A stretch of 21,273 nucleotides of DNA from 40CM-4-69-5 sp036556905 (lineage in GTDB: Bacteria; Methylomirabilota; Methylomirabilia; Rokubacteriales; CSP1-6). The notes under the pieces are model-generated. The model ran no database searches. It had not been told where the DNA came from and saw only the letters and a program-made list of their open reading frames with translations. The position numbers and the translations under genes are program-made. The stretch spans positions 1 through 21,273 of the forward strand of contig DATBIM010000141.1 of assembly GCA_036556905.1 (NCBI GenBank). Reading direction: 5' to 3'. Numbering within the stretch: position 1 is the stretch's first letter; the number at the start of each line of letters is the position of its first letter. Of the stretch, positions 13,576-19,501 are shown one piece after another.

Positions 13576-14680
13576 CGACCAGCCTCAGGAGGCGAGCCCC
13601 ATCGGCCACCCTGGCGGCCAGGGCGAGCCCCCCGGCGGGGGGACCGGTGTGATGGAAGGTCTCGAAAATGGTGAGCCGTGCCCGCCCGCCGGCCGCCGCG
13701 GCGAGCCGGAGGCTCTCCGTGTACGGGATGGAGGGATCCTGGGCACCGTGTGCGATGAGCAAGGGGGCCCGGATCCGGCCGGCAGCGCTCAGGGGGGACA
13801 GGCGCTGCAGAGCCTGGCGGGCGGGGGCGGGAAGGGCGGCCAGTAGCCTCTCGACCGCCTCCTCGCGCTGGTTCATCACGAGCGCCAGCACCGCCTGGCC
13901 CTCGGCGTCGAGTCGAGCCTCGAGCGCGGCCGTATCGTCCGCCGGGTTGGCGAGCCGTCGCGTGGCGATGGCGTCCAGGCGGGCGCCGTCGGGCTCGCGA
14001 CCCACGCTCGCCGCCAGCAGCGCGAGAAGCTTCCAGCGGTTGTAGGGTTCCTGGCGCTCGACGTGCCGCCGACCATCCCAGCGGTGCACTCCGGTGGTGA
14101 CGAACGACACGACGTGGCGCAGGTCAGCGTAGCCGCCGAACGAGCCCACCACCCGCAGATCGGGAATGTCGGCCGCGGCCAGCAGGGTCGGCCCGGCGCC
14201 GAACGAGAAACCGGCGAGCCCGACCGAGCCCCACCGGCGGCGCGCGTACTCGACGACGCCGCGGATATCCTCCACCTCGGCGCCGCTCAGCCGGAAGCGG
14301 GCCAGCCCCTCGATGTGAGGCACCACCACGAGGGAGCCCCGCTCCGCGATGAGGCGAGCCAGCCGCGCCAGGTCCGGCTGGCGCCGGCCCGCAGCTGAGA
14401 GCCCGTGGACGAGCACGAGCGTGCTGCCGGGGGCGGCAGGCTGATACAGGTCGGCGCTCAGCCTTCGCCCGGAGAGCTCGAGAACGACCTCTTCGTGCGC
14501 CGCGCTCGCGGCGAGCGGGGCCAGCCACGGCTCGGCCGCCGGCCACGCGAGCGCGAGCGCCAGGCCGAGCGCCGCGGCATAACGGACGGCAAGGGCGGCC
14601 GCCAGCAGACAGGCCGCCAGCACGACCCATCGGAGCCATCGCCGTCGGAGATCGAGACGCGCCACGATAGGGGGGGCCAT
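13553..14680 (-). CDS. Alpha/beta hydrolase with N-terminal membrane anchor
   Basis: A 375-residue protein. Residues about 16-47 are strongly hydrophobic after a basic start (RRRWLRW), giving one or two membrane helices or an uncleaved signal anchor. The alpha/beta hydrolase core follows: VLVHGLS (oxyanion region, about 89-95), nucleophile S159 in GFSFGAG, acid D315 in HGAQDPSIP, and histidine H343 or H344 in TFHHTGP. This is an esterase/dienelactone hydrolase-like fold; the substrate is unknown. ATG 14680 follows AGAGGGGGG and lies 16 bases after the SDR stop. The 3' end overlaps the sigma factor gene by 23 bases, so the hydrolase, sigma factor and methyltransferase are very probably one transcript. 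Confidence 0.87.
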   Translation of the reverse strand: MAPPIVARLDLRRRWLRWVVLAACLLAAALAVRYAAALGLALALAWPAAEPWLAPLAASAAHEEVVLELSGRRLSADLYQPAAPGSTLVLVHGLSAAGRRQPDLARLARLIAERGSLVVVPHIEGLARFRLSGAEVEDIRGVVEYARRRWGSVGLAGFSFGAGPTLLAAADIPDLRVVGSFGGYADLRHVVSFVTTGVHRWDGRRHVERQEPYNRWKLLALLAASVGREPDGARLDAIATRRLANPADDTAALEARLDAEGQAVLALVMNQREEAVERLLAALPAPARQALQRLSPLSAAGRIRAPLLIAHGAQDPSIPYTESLRLAAAAGGRARLTIFETFHHTGPPAGGLALAARVADGARLLRLVDDLLSRR

Positions 14681-14696
14681 CGCGGGGCCCCCCTCT

Positions 14697-15467
14697 TCAC
14701 ACCACGGCCGACATCCCGCCGTCGAAGTTGATCGCGGTGCCGGTGATGTAGCCGGCGCGCTCGGAGGCGAGGAAGGCCACCAGGTCGGCGAATTCCTCGG
14801 CCTCGCCCACGCGCCCCACCGGCACGCGCTTGGCCGCCTCCCGGTAGTACGCATCCAGGTCGCCCTTGGCGCGCCGCTCCCACTGGGCGCTCTTGACCAG
14901 CCCCAGGCACACGGTGTTGACGAGGATGCGGTCGGCGGCGTGCTCGTTGGCGAGCGACTTGGTGAGATTGATGCCGGCCGCGCGCGTCAGCGAAGTGGGC
15001 AGCGCCCGGGCCGCCGGGGCCTTGCCGCCGACGGTGGTGACATTGATGATGCGGCCACCGCCCCGCTGCTTCATCAGGGGGATCACCAGGCGGCAAAAAC
15101 GAATCGCCCCCATCACCTTGAGATCGAAGTCTCGCTGCCAGGTCGCGTCGTCGACGCTGGCGAAGGGCGCGGCCGACGAGGTCCCGGCATTGTTGACGAG
15201 GATGTCCACGCCGTTGAAGCGGGCGACCACCGCGTTGACGAAGGCCTCGATGTCGGCGACCTGGGTGACGTCCGCGGGCTGGGCCAGCACCTCACCGCCG
15301 GTGGCCTTCCGGATGCCGTCGGCCGCGCGCTCCAGCACGTCCTTGCGGCGCGCGCAGATGGCCACCCGCGCGCCCTCGCGGGCCAAGCGTTCGGCCGTGG
15401 CCCGCCCCAGCCCCTCGCTGCCACCCGTGATGATCGCCACTTTACCGCCGAGCCCGAGATCCAGCAT
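14697..15467 (-). CDS. SDR-family oxidoreductase with an atypical active site
   Basis: A 256-residue short-chain dehydrogenase fold. The cofactor loop TGGSEGLG (14-21), the RR after the second strand, NNAG (around 91-94), the RIINVTTVGG strand and the C-terminal ITGTAINFDGGM block are all present. The canonical YxxxK is not: where YSASKAA would be expected the sequence reads TSLTRAA within RALPTSLTRAAGINLTKSLA, so the Tyr and Lys appear replaced by Thr and Arg. It may therefore be a divergent enzyme or a non-catalytic member. ATG 15467 follows GGGAGGG. It is the first gene of the minus-strand cluster that continues through hydrolase, sigma factor and methyltransferase, and diverges from tenA. 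Confidence 0.85.
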   Translation of the reverse strand: MLDLGLGGKVAIITGGSEGLGRATAERLAREGARVAICARRKDVLERAADGIRKATGGEVLAQPADVTQVADIEAFVNAVVARFNGVDILVNNAGTSSAAPFASVDDATWQRDFDLKVMGAIRFCRLVIPLMKQRGGGRIINVTTVGGKAPAARALPTSLTRAAGINLTKSLANEHAADRILVNTVCLGLVKSAQWERRAKGDLDAYYREAAKRVPVGRVGEAEEFADLVAFLASERAGYITGTAINFDGGMSAVV

Positions 15468-15491
15468 GCCGTGCCCTCCCGTGGGAGTCGC

Positions 15492-15501
15492 ATCATACAA
15501 T
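15492..15501. promoter_or_regulatory. Overlapping divergent -10-like elements between the SDR gene and tenA
   Basis: The 51-base gap 15468-15518 is the only promoter room for two divergent runs. TACAAT (15496-15501, plus strand) and TATGAT (15492-15497, minus strand) are good -10 matches that overlap in a short AT-rich island. No convincing -35 is seen for either. The plus-strand element would leave only about 10 bases of leader before tenA, so the minus-strand one is the more plausible. Confidence 0.35.
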
Positions 15502-15518
15502 AGAGCCGAGGACCCGGG

Positions 15519-16181
15519 ATGGCGTTCACCAAGGAGCTCTGGCAGGCGATCGATGGCATCTATGCGGCGATCCTCGGTCACCCGTTCATCCGGGGGCTCA
15601 CCGACGGCTCGCTGCCCCCCGAGAGCTTTCGCTTTTACGCCGTGCAGGACGCCCTCTACCTCCGGGAATTCGCCCGGGCCCTGTCCCTGGCGGCCGCGCG
15701 GGCGCCCGAGGACGACTGGATCATCATGTTCAACGAGCACGCGGCCGGGGCCCTCAAGGTCGAGCGAGCCCTGCACGAGTCGTTCTTCAAGGAGTTCGGG
15801 CTCACGTCCGCCCAGGTGGCGGCCACCCCGCTGGCCCCGACGAACCTGGCCTACACGAACTACCTGCTGGCCGTGGCCTACGGGGCGCCGTATCACGAGG
15901 CGGTGGCTGCGCTGCTACCCTGTTACTGGATCTACTGGGAGGTGGGCAAGCGCCTCGAGCAGGCGGGCTCGTCCCATCCGCTCTACGCCCGCTGGATCGG
16001 CACCTACGCCTCGGAGGAGTTCGGGGGCGTGGTGCGTGCGGTGCTGGAGGCCACGGACCGGATCGCGACGCGCCTGGGCGCGGGCGACCGTCAGGCCATG
16101 GTCCACCACTTCGTGACCACGAGCCGCTACGAGTGGATGTTCTGGGAGATGGGCTACACGCGCGAGGCATGGCCGGTATGA
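15519..16181 (+). CDS. tenA: TenA family aminopyrimidine aminohydrolase (thiaminase II)
   Basis: A 220-residue all-helical TenA protein. In thiamine salvage, TenA hydrolyses 4-amino-5-aminomethyl-2-methylpyrimidine (a thiamine degradation product) to HMP in the cytoplasm. The catalytic cysteine is C135 in LLPCYWIYWEVG, the same number as in Bacillus subtilis TenA, and E205 lies in the C-terminal SRYEWMFWEMGY helix. The N-terminal HPFIRGLTDGSLPPESFRFY and the QDALYL stretch are also typical. The length equals the family norm. ATG 15519 has GAGGA 6 bases upstream. Its stop overlaps the start of the HAD hydrolase gene as ATGA. No TPP riboswitch is visible in the short upstream gap. Confidence 0.93.
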   Translation: MAFTKELWQAIDGIYAAILGHPFIRGLTDGSLPPESFRFYAVQDALYLREFARALSLAAARAPEDDWIIMFNEHAAGALKVERALHESFFKEFGLTSAQVAATPLAPTNLAYTNYLLAVAYGAPYHEAVAALLPCYWIYWEVGKRLEQAGSSHPLYARWIGTYASEEFGGVVRAVLEATDRIATRLGAGDRQAMVHHFVTTSRYEWMFWEMGYTREAWPV

Positions 16182-16885
16182 GGACGCTTCTCTTCGACCT
16201 CGATGACACGCTGCTCGACTACTCGGCCTGTCAGGATGCCTGCTGGGCGGCGAGCTGCACGGCCGTCGCCCAGCCCGCCGGCGTGGACCCGGCGGCGCTG
16301 ACCGCCGCGATCGAGGAGGTTCGGCGGTGGTTCTGGAACGACCCCGGGCGGCATCGGGCCGAGCGCACCGACATGGTCGGGGCGTGGGCGAAGATCGCCG
16401 AGCTCGGCCTGGGCCAGGTGGGCGGCCCCGGCGACGGACTGCCCCGGCGCATCGCCGAGGACTTCGCCGAGCGCCGCCGTGCCGCCGAGCGCTTGTTCCC
16501 GGACGCGCTCGGCACGCTCGACGCCCTCCGCGGCCGTGGGGTGCCCCTCGGCCTCATCACCAACGGTGACGCGCGCTTGCAGCGCGGCAAGATCGCCCGT
16601 CACGGCCTGGCCCCGTATTTCGGTGTCGTGGTCATCGAAGGCGAGTTTGGGGCGGGCAAACCGGATGCGGCAGTGTTTCATCACGCCCTGACCGGTCTGG
16701 GCGCCGATCCCGTCGGGACCTGGATGGTGGGGGACCACCTCGTGTGGGACGTGGACGGTGCCCAGCGCGTGGGCCTGCGCGCGGCGTGGATCGATCGCCG
16801 TCGCGCCGGCCTGCCGGCCGGCCAGCCCGTGCAGCCCGAACGCATCATCCACGCTCTGGACGAGCTCCTCGACCTCGCCCGCTGA
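16178..16885 (+). CDS. HAD superfamily hydrolase (phosphatase), translationally coupled to tenA
   Basis: A 235-residue HAD phosphatase. Motif I is FDLDDT with nucleophile D7 and acid/base D9; motif II lies in LITNGDARLQR; the motif III lysine is in AGKPDAAVF; and motif IV is MVGDHLVWDVDGA. A helical C1-type cap lies between motifs I and II, as in YjjG/pyrimidine nucleotidase and 2-haloacid dehalogenase-like enzymes. ATG 16178 overlaps the tenA stop by 4 bases (ATGA); an ATG at 16169 has its only GAGG one base away and is less likely. Given the neighbour, a role in dephosphorylating thiamine monophosphate or a pyrimidine phosphate is plausible but inferred. Confidence 0.9.
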   Translation: MRTLLFDLDDTLLDYSACQDACWAASCTAVAQPAGVDPAALTAAIEEVRRWFWNDPGRHRAERTDMVGAWAKIAELGLGQVGGPGDGLPRRIAEDFAERRRAAERLFPDALGTLDALRGRGVPLGLITNGDARLQRGKIARHGLAPYFGVVVIEGEFGAGKPDAAVFHHALTGLGADPVGTWMVGDHLVWDVDGAQRVGLRAAWIDRRRAGLPAGQPVQPERIIHALDELLDLAR

Positions 16886-17025
16886 GTCGCGGGCCGGAGC
16901 CCCAAGCCCCAAGATCCCGGGGGCCCGCCACGCGCTTCCTCCCACCGCTATGGCCTGACTCAATAAAAGCTTCGCGGAAGCGTGGGGGCTCTGTTGCTAT
17001 AGGAGGTACGCAAGGAGGAGCTTTC
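16886..17025 (+). promoter_or_regulatory. Intergenic region upstream of the Pal-like lipoprotein gene
   Basis: This 140-base gap between two plus-strand genes contains a loose inverted repeat, GCGGGCC (16889-16895) with GGCCCGC (16922-16928), that may mark the end of the tenA transcript but lacks a T tract. A short AT-rich island follows (CAATAAAAG around 16961-16969), then TTGCTATAGG (16994-17003). Promoter activity is likely by position, but no clear -35/-10 pair stands out. A strong AAGGAGGAG (17012-17020) precedes the lipoprotein start. Confidence 0.3.
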
Positions 17026-18003
17026 ATGCGACGACTCGCCTTGTTCGCCGGTCTGGCGCTCCTGGTCTCGGGCTGCGCGACGCTCATGCCCGAGCGGCCA
17101 CGGGCCGCGCCGGCGGGGATCGACGTCACCGGCCGGTGGGTCGGGACATGGTACAGCCACGGGATCGAGGGGATCCCCCGCGAGGAGGACGCGTTCGCCG
17201 AGTTCGAGCAGCTGGGCGCCGGGGGCCGCGGGCGCCTCACCCTGGACGGGGCGCTGGCCGTTGATTCGGTCCCCGTTGCGGTACGCGCCGCCGGCCTTAT
17301 CGGATCGCGCGTACTCCTCGACGTGGCTGGATCGAACCTGATGCTCACGCACGAGCTGGGGCCACGTCATCTCAAGGCGCAGTTCAAGGTGAACGGTGAA
17401 CGGATGGTGGGCCACGTCGTCGACGCCGACCCGCCCGTGCGCATCGTGCTCGAGAAAGAGAAGCCGGCGCCCCCGAAGCCTCTGGCGGCTCCGCCGCGTC
17501 CGTCGGCTCAGGCCGCCGCGGCACCACCGCCCCCGCCCCCGACCGCTGAACCGCCGGGTCCCCCACCGCCGGCGGTCACGTTGAAGCTGCCGGACGCCGA
17601 GGCCACGCCGGCGCCGGAGGGGAAGCCCGAGGCCGCGACACGTCCTTCGCCGCAGGAGTTCACCGAAGCGCCCGACCTCAAGATCGTGCACTTCGACTTC
17701 GACAAGGCCACCCTTCGTCCGGAGGACATGGCCTTGCTGGACCAGAATGCCGACTGGCTCAAGGGCAACGAGGTCCTCGTGCTCATCGAGGGCCACGCCG
17801 ACGAGCGCGGCACCAACGAGTACAACCTCGCCCTCGGCGAGCGCCGGGCCAAGGCCGTGCGGGAACACCTGGTAACCAAAGGCGTGGCGGGCGACCGCAT
17901 CAGCACGGTGAGCTACGGGGAGGAACGGCCGGCCTGCACCGAGAAGAACGAGGCGTGCTGGAAGCAGAACCGGCGCTCGCGGTCCCTGATCAAACCCAAG
18001 TAG
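17026..18003 (+). CDS. OmpA/Pal-family peptidoglycan-associated lipoprotein
   Basis: A 325-residue outer-envelope lipoprotein. The N-terminus has a short basic start, a hydrophobic core and the lipobox LVSGC (C17 lipidated). Residues about 33-140 form a beta-rich domain (GRWVGTWYSHG and following) that I do not recognise by name. Residues about 147-185 are a proline/alanine-rich linker, suited to span periplasm. Residues 219-325 are the OmpA-like peptidoglycan-binding domain: IVHFDFDKATL, IEGHADERGTNEYNLALGERRA, and C304/C311 that could form a disulfide. The final NRRSRSLIKPK matches the end of Pal-like proteins. It probably tethers the outer membrane to peptidoglycan. ATG 17026 follows AAGGAGGAG. 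No tol genes are adjacent. A terminator hairpin follows. Confidence 0.92.
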   Translation: MRRLALFAGLALLVSGCATLMPERPRAAPAGIDVTGRWVGTWYSHGIEGIPREEDAFAEFEQLGAGGRGRLTLDGALAVDSVPVAVRAAGLIGSRVLLDVAGSNLMLTHELGPRHLKAQFKVNGERMVGHVVDADPPVRIVLEKEKPAPPKPLAAPPRPSAQAAAAPPPPPPTAEPPGPPPPAVTLKLPDAEATPAPEGKPEAATRPSPQEFTEAPDLKIVHFDFDKATLRPEDMALLDQNADWLKGNEVLVLIEGHADERGTNEYNLALGERRAKAVREHLVTKGVAGDRISTVSYGEERPACTEKNEACWKQNRRSRSLIKPK

Positions 18004-18016
18004 CGTCGGACGGTTC

Positions 18017-18047
18017 GCGCGTCGGCTTTGCCGGCGCGCTCTGTTCT
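18017..18047 (+). terminator. Rho-independent terminator after the Pal-like lipoprotein gene
   Basis: GCGCGTCGGC (18017-18026) pairs fully with GCCGGCGCGC (18030-18039), counting one G-T wobble, around a TTT loop. The T-rich stretch TCTGTTCT follows at 18040-18047. It starts 14 bases after the stop codon. Confidence 0.7.
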
Positions 18048-18059
18048 GGGGGGAGGTTT

Positions 18060-18109
18060 CGGAGGGGGCCGTCGCGCCCTTCGGGCGCGCCCGTGAATCG
18101 CCCCCTCCG
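18060..18109. terminator. Nested inverted repeat between convergent genes
   Basis: The outer arms CGGAGGGGGC (18060-18069) and GCCCCCTCCG (18100-18109) are a perfect 10-bp repeat. Inside them CGCGCCC (18073-18079) and GGGCGCG (18083-18089) form a second perfect 7-bp stem with a TTC loop. It ends 7 bases from the stop of the minus-strand membrane protein gene, so it probably ends that transcript and backs up the plus-strand terminator. A long T tract is absent on both strands. Confidence 0.55.
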
Positions 18110-18116
18110 ACTTTGC

Positions 18117-18563
18117 TTAGCGCGGGATCGAGCCCGGAGCCGCGAAGTAGACGAGCCCGGCCTTGGCCGTCAGTCCCAGGACATACAGGACGTCCGGCAG
18201 CCACGCCGCCCGCATCGAGTACGCGACGGACCCTGAGCTGACGAGCACGACCGGCACCGCCATCCAGAGCGGCAGCCGGAACAGGCGGAACACGGGCTCG
18301 GACAGCAGCAGGAAGATGATCATCACGAAGATCACACCCAGCAGCACGATCCCCAGGAAGATCGGCGTGAGCAGGAAGAACGACACGAGCACGAGCAGCG
18401 CATCGGTACGCCCGGTGTGCGGGTCGGAGAAGACTTTGCCCATCTCCGGCCGATTGGCAAGCGAGATCAGCCAGTTCTCAACGGGGGTGAACAATCCGAG
18501 GTACGAAGCGATGAGCCCGAGACCGACGACAATGACCAACCATCTGAGCCAGCGGTTGTGCAT
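18117..18563 (-). CDS. Small integral membrane protein of unknown function
   Basis: A 148-residue protein with about four hydrophobic segments (roughly residues 7-25, 55-88, 99-117 and 122-142; the second is long enough for a helix pair). A short basic stretch RLFRLPLW separates the second and third. I recognise no family motif. ATG 18563 starts directly before the first helix; an in-frame ATG at 18599 would add 12 residues, and neither has a strong Shine-Dalgarno (GGACG precedes 18563). It converges with the Pal-like gene, and its 5' end lies 60 bases from the divergent enoyl-CoA hydratase start. Confidence 0.7.
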   Translation of the reverse strand: MHNRWLRWLVIVVGLGLIASYLGLFTPVENWLISLANRPEMGKVFSDPHTGRTDALLVLVSFFLLTPIFLGIVLLGVIFVMIIFLLLSEPVFRLFRLPLWMAVPVVLVSSGSVAYSMRAAWLPDVLYVLGLTAKAGLVYFAAPGSIPR

Positions 18564-18582
18564 CAGCGTCCATTCTAAAGGG

Positions 18583-18588
18583 TATGAT
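18583..18588 (+). promoter_or_regulatory. Possible -10 element for the enoyl-CoA hydratase/isomerase gene
   Basis: TATGAT lies 36 bases before the ATG at 18624 in a locally AT-rich patch. A TTGTGC at 18556-18561 is -35-like, but the 21-base spacing is too long for a standard promoter, so this is a positional suggestion only. Confidence 0.25.
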
Positions 18589-18623
18589 AGCCGCCCCATC
18601 CAAGCTCATTTTGGAGGCGCGCC

Positions 18624-19418
18624 ATGGCCGAGGACTTCCTGGAGGTCGTCAAGGACGGTGTGGCCGTGCTCACCCTCAACCGCCCCGACCGGCTGAACGC
18701 CCTTTCCCCGCGCATGCTGCAGGGACTGCTGGAAGCCCTGCCCCGGCTGGCCGAGGACCCGGCGGTCGGCGCGGTGGTCCTGACGGGCGCGGGACGGGCC
18801 TTCTGCGCTGGCGGCGACGTCAAGGCCATGGCCGAGGCCCGGGAGATGGAGGGGGTGACGCTGGAGGAGCGCGCCCAGGGCCTCCGGAGCAAGATGGAGG
18901 TCTCGCGGTGGCTGCACGAGCTGCCCAAGCCGACGGTGGCCATGGTTCGGGGCCCGGCCGCCGGCGCCGGGCTGTCCCTGGCCCTGGCCTGTGATCTCCG
19001 GATCGCCGGCGACAGCGCCCGCTTCGGCACGGCCTTCGCCCGCGTGGGGTACCCCGGCGACTTCGGCGGCTCCTTCTTTCTGAGCGCGCTCGTCGGCACC
19101 GCCAAGGCGCGCGAGCTCTACTTCACCGCCGACATGATCGATGCCGCCGAGGCCCACCGGCTCGGTCTGGTCAATCGCGTCGTCCCGGATGCCCGGCTCG
19201 AGGAGGAGACGATCGGGCTGGCCACCCGGCTCGCCCGCGGCCCGCGGATCGCCTACCGGTACATGAAGCGCAATTTGAACGCGGCCGAGCAGGGCACGCT
19301 CGCCGAGGTGCTGGATCTCGAGGCCTGGCACCAGGCCCGCTGCGGCCTGACCGAAGACCACCGGGAGGCCGCACGCGCGTTCGTGGAGAAGCGGGAGCCC
19401 GTGTTCCGCGGCCGGTGA
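18624..19418 (+). CDS. Enoyl-CoA hydratase/isomerase family protein, PaaG-like
   Basis: A 264-residue crotonase-fold enzyme acting on an acyl-CoA. The oxyanion-hole elements are FCAGGDVKAM (60-69) and RGPAAGAGLSLALACDLRIA (109-128). At the catalytic site the usual hydratase Glu pair is not seen: the first position reads FGTAFARVGY, and the loop is PGDFGG with D146. This resembles PaaG-type ring isomerases (FxxAFxxxGLxPDxGG) more than classic enoyl-CoA hydratase, so isomerisation of an unsaturated or epoxy-acyl-CoA is the better guess. ATG 18624 follows GGAGG (18612-18616). It is an isolated plus-strand gene, with a divergent membrane protein gene on the left and a convergent ABC binding protein on the right. 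Confidence 0.9.
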   Translation: MAEDFLEVVKDGVAVLTLNRPDRLNALSPRMLQGLLEALPRLAEDPAVGAVVLTGAGRAFCAGGDVKAMAEAREMEGVTLEERAQGLRSKMEVSRWLHELPKPTVAMVRGPAAGAGLSLALACDLRIAGDSARFGTAFARVGYPGDFGGSFFLSALVGTAKARELYFTADMIDAAEAHRLGLVNRVVPDARLEEETIGLATRLARGPRIAYRYMKRNLNAAEQGTLAEVLDLEAWHQARCGLTEDHREAARAFVEKREPVFRGR

Positions 19419-19427
19419 GAATGTCGA

Positions 19428-19448
19428 AGGGGGCCTCGACGGCCCCCT
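19428..19448. terminator. Hairpin after the enoyl-CoA hydratase/isomerase gene
   Basis: AGGGGGCC (19428-19435) and GGCCCCCT (19441-19448) form a perfect 8-bp stem around a TCGAC loop, starting 10 bases after the stop at 19418. The T tract is poor (CCGAGCC follows), so Rho or the second hairpin at 19473 may be needed. Confidence 0.5.
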
Positions 19449-19472
19449 CCGAGCCTCCCCCAGACCAGGATT

Positions 19473-19490
19473 GCGGCGGCAAGCCGCCGC
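19473..19490. terminator. Hairpin after the ABC substrate-binding protein gene (minus strand)
   Basis: GCGGCGGC (19473-19480) and GCCGCCGC (19483-19490) make a very stable stem-loop, 11 bases beyond the stop of the minus-strand binding-protein gene and also downstream of the convergent plus-strand gene. No clear T tract. It probably serves as a shared end point for both transcripts. Confidence 0.45.
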
Positions 19491-19501
19491 TCGAACAGTT
19501 G

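Noticed and set aside
14681..14854. N-terminal extension of the hydrolase frame into the SDR gene
   Set aside because: It reads the SDR gene in the wrong frame; ATG 14680 has a strong ribosome site directly after the SDR stop.
15476..15487. CTCCC-GT-GGGAG palindrome in the SDR/tenA gap as an operator
   Set aside because: The left arm is the reverse complement of the SDR Shine-Dalgarno and the repeat is only 5 bp per arm, so it can arise by chance.
16889..16928. Inverted repeat GCGGGCC / GGCCCGC after the HAD gene as a terminator
   Set aside because: The 26-base loop and lack of a T tract make it too weak to call as a separate feature; mentioned within the intergenic entry.
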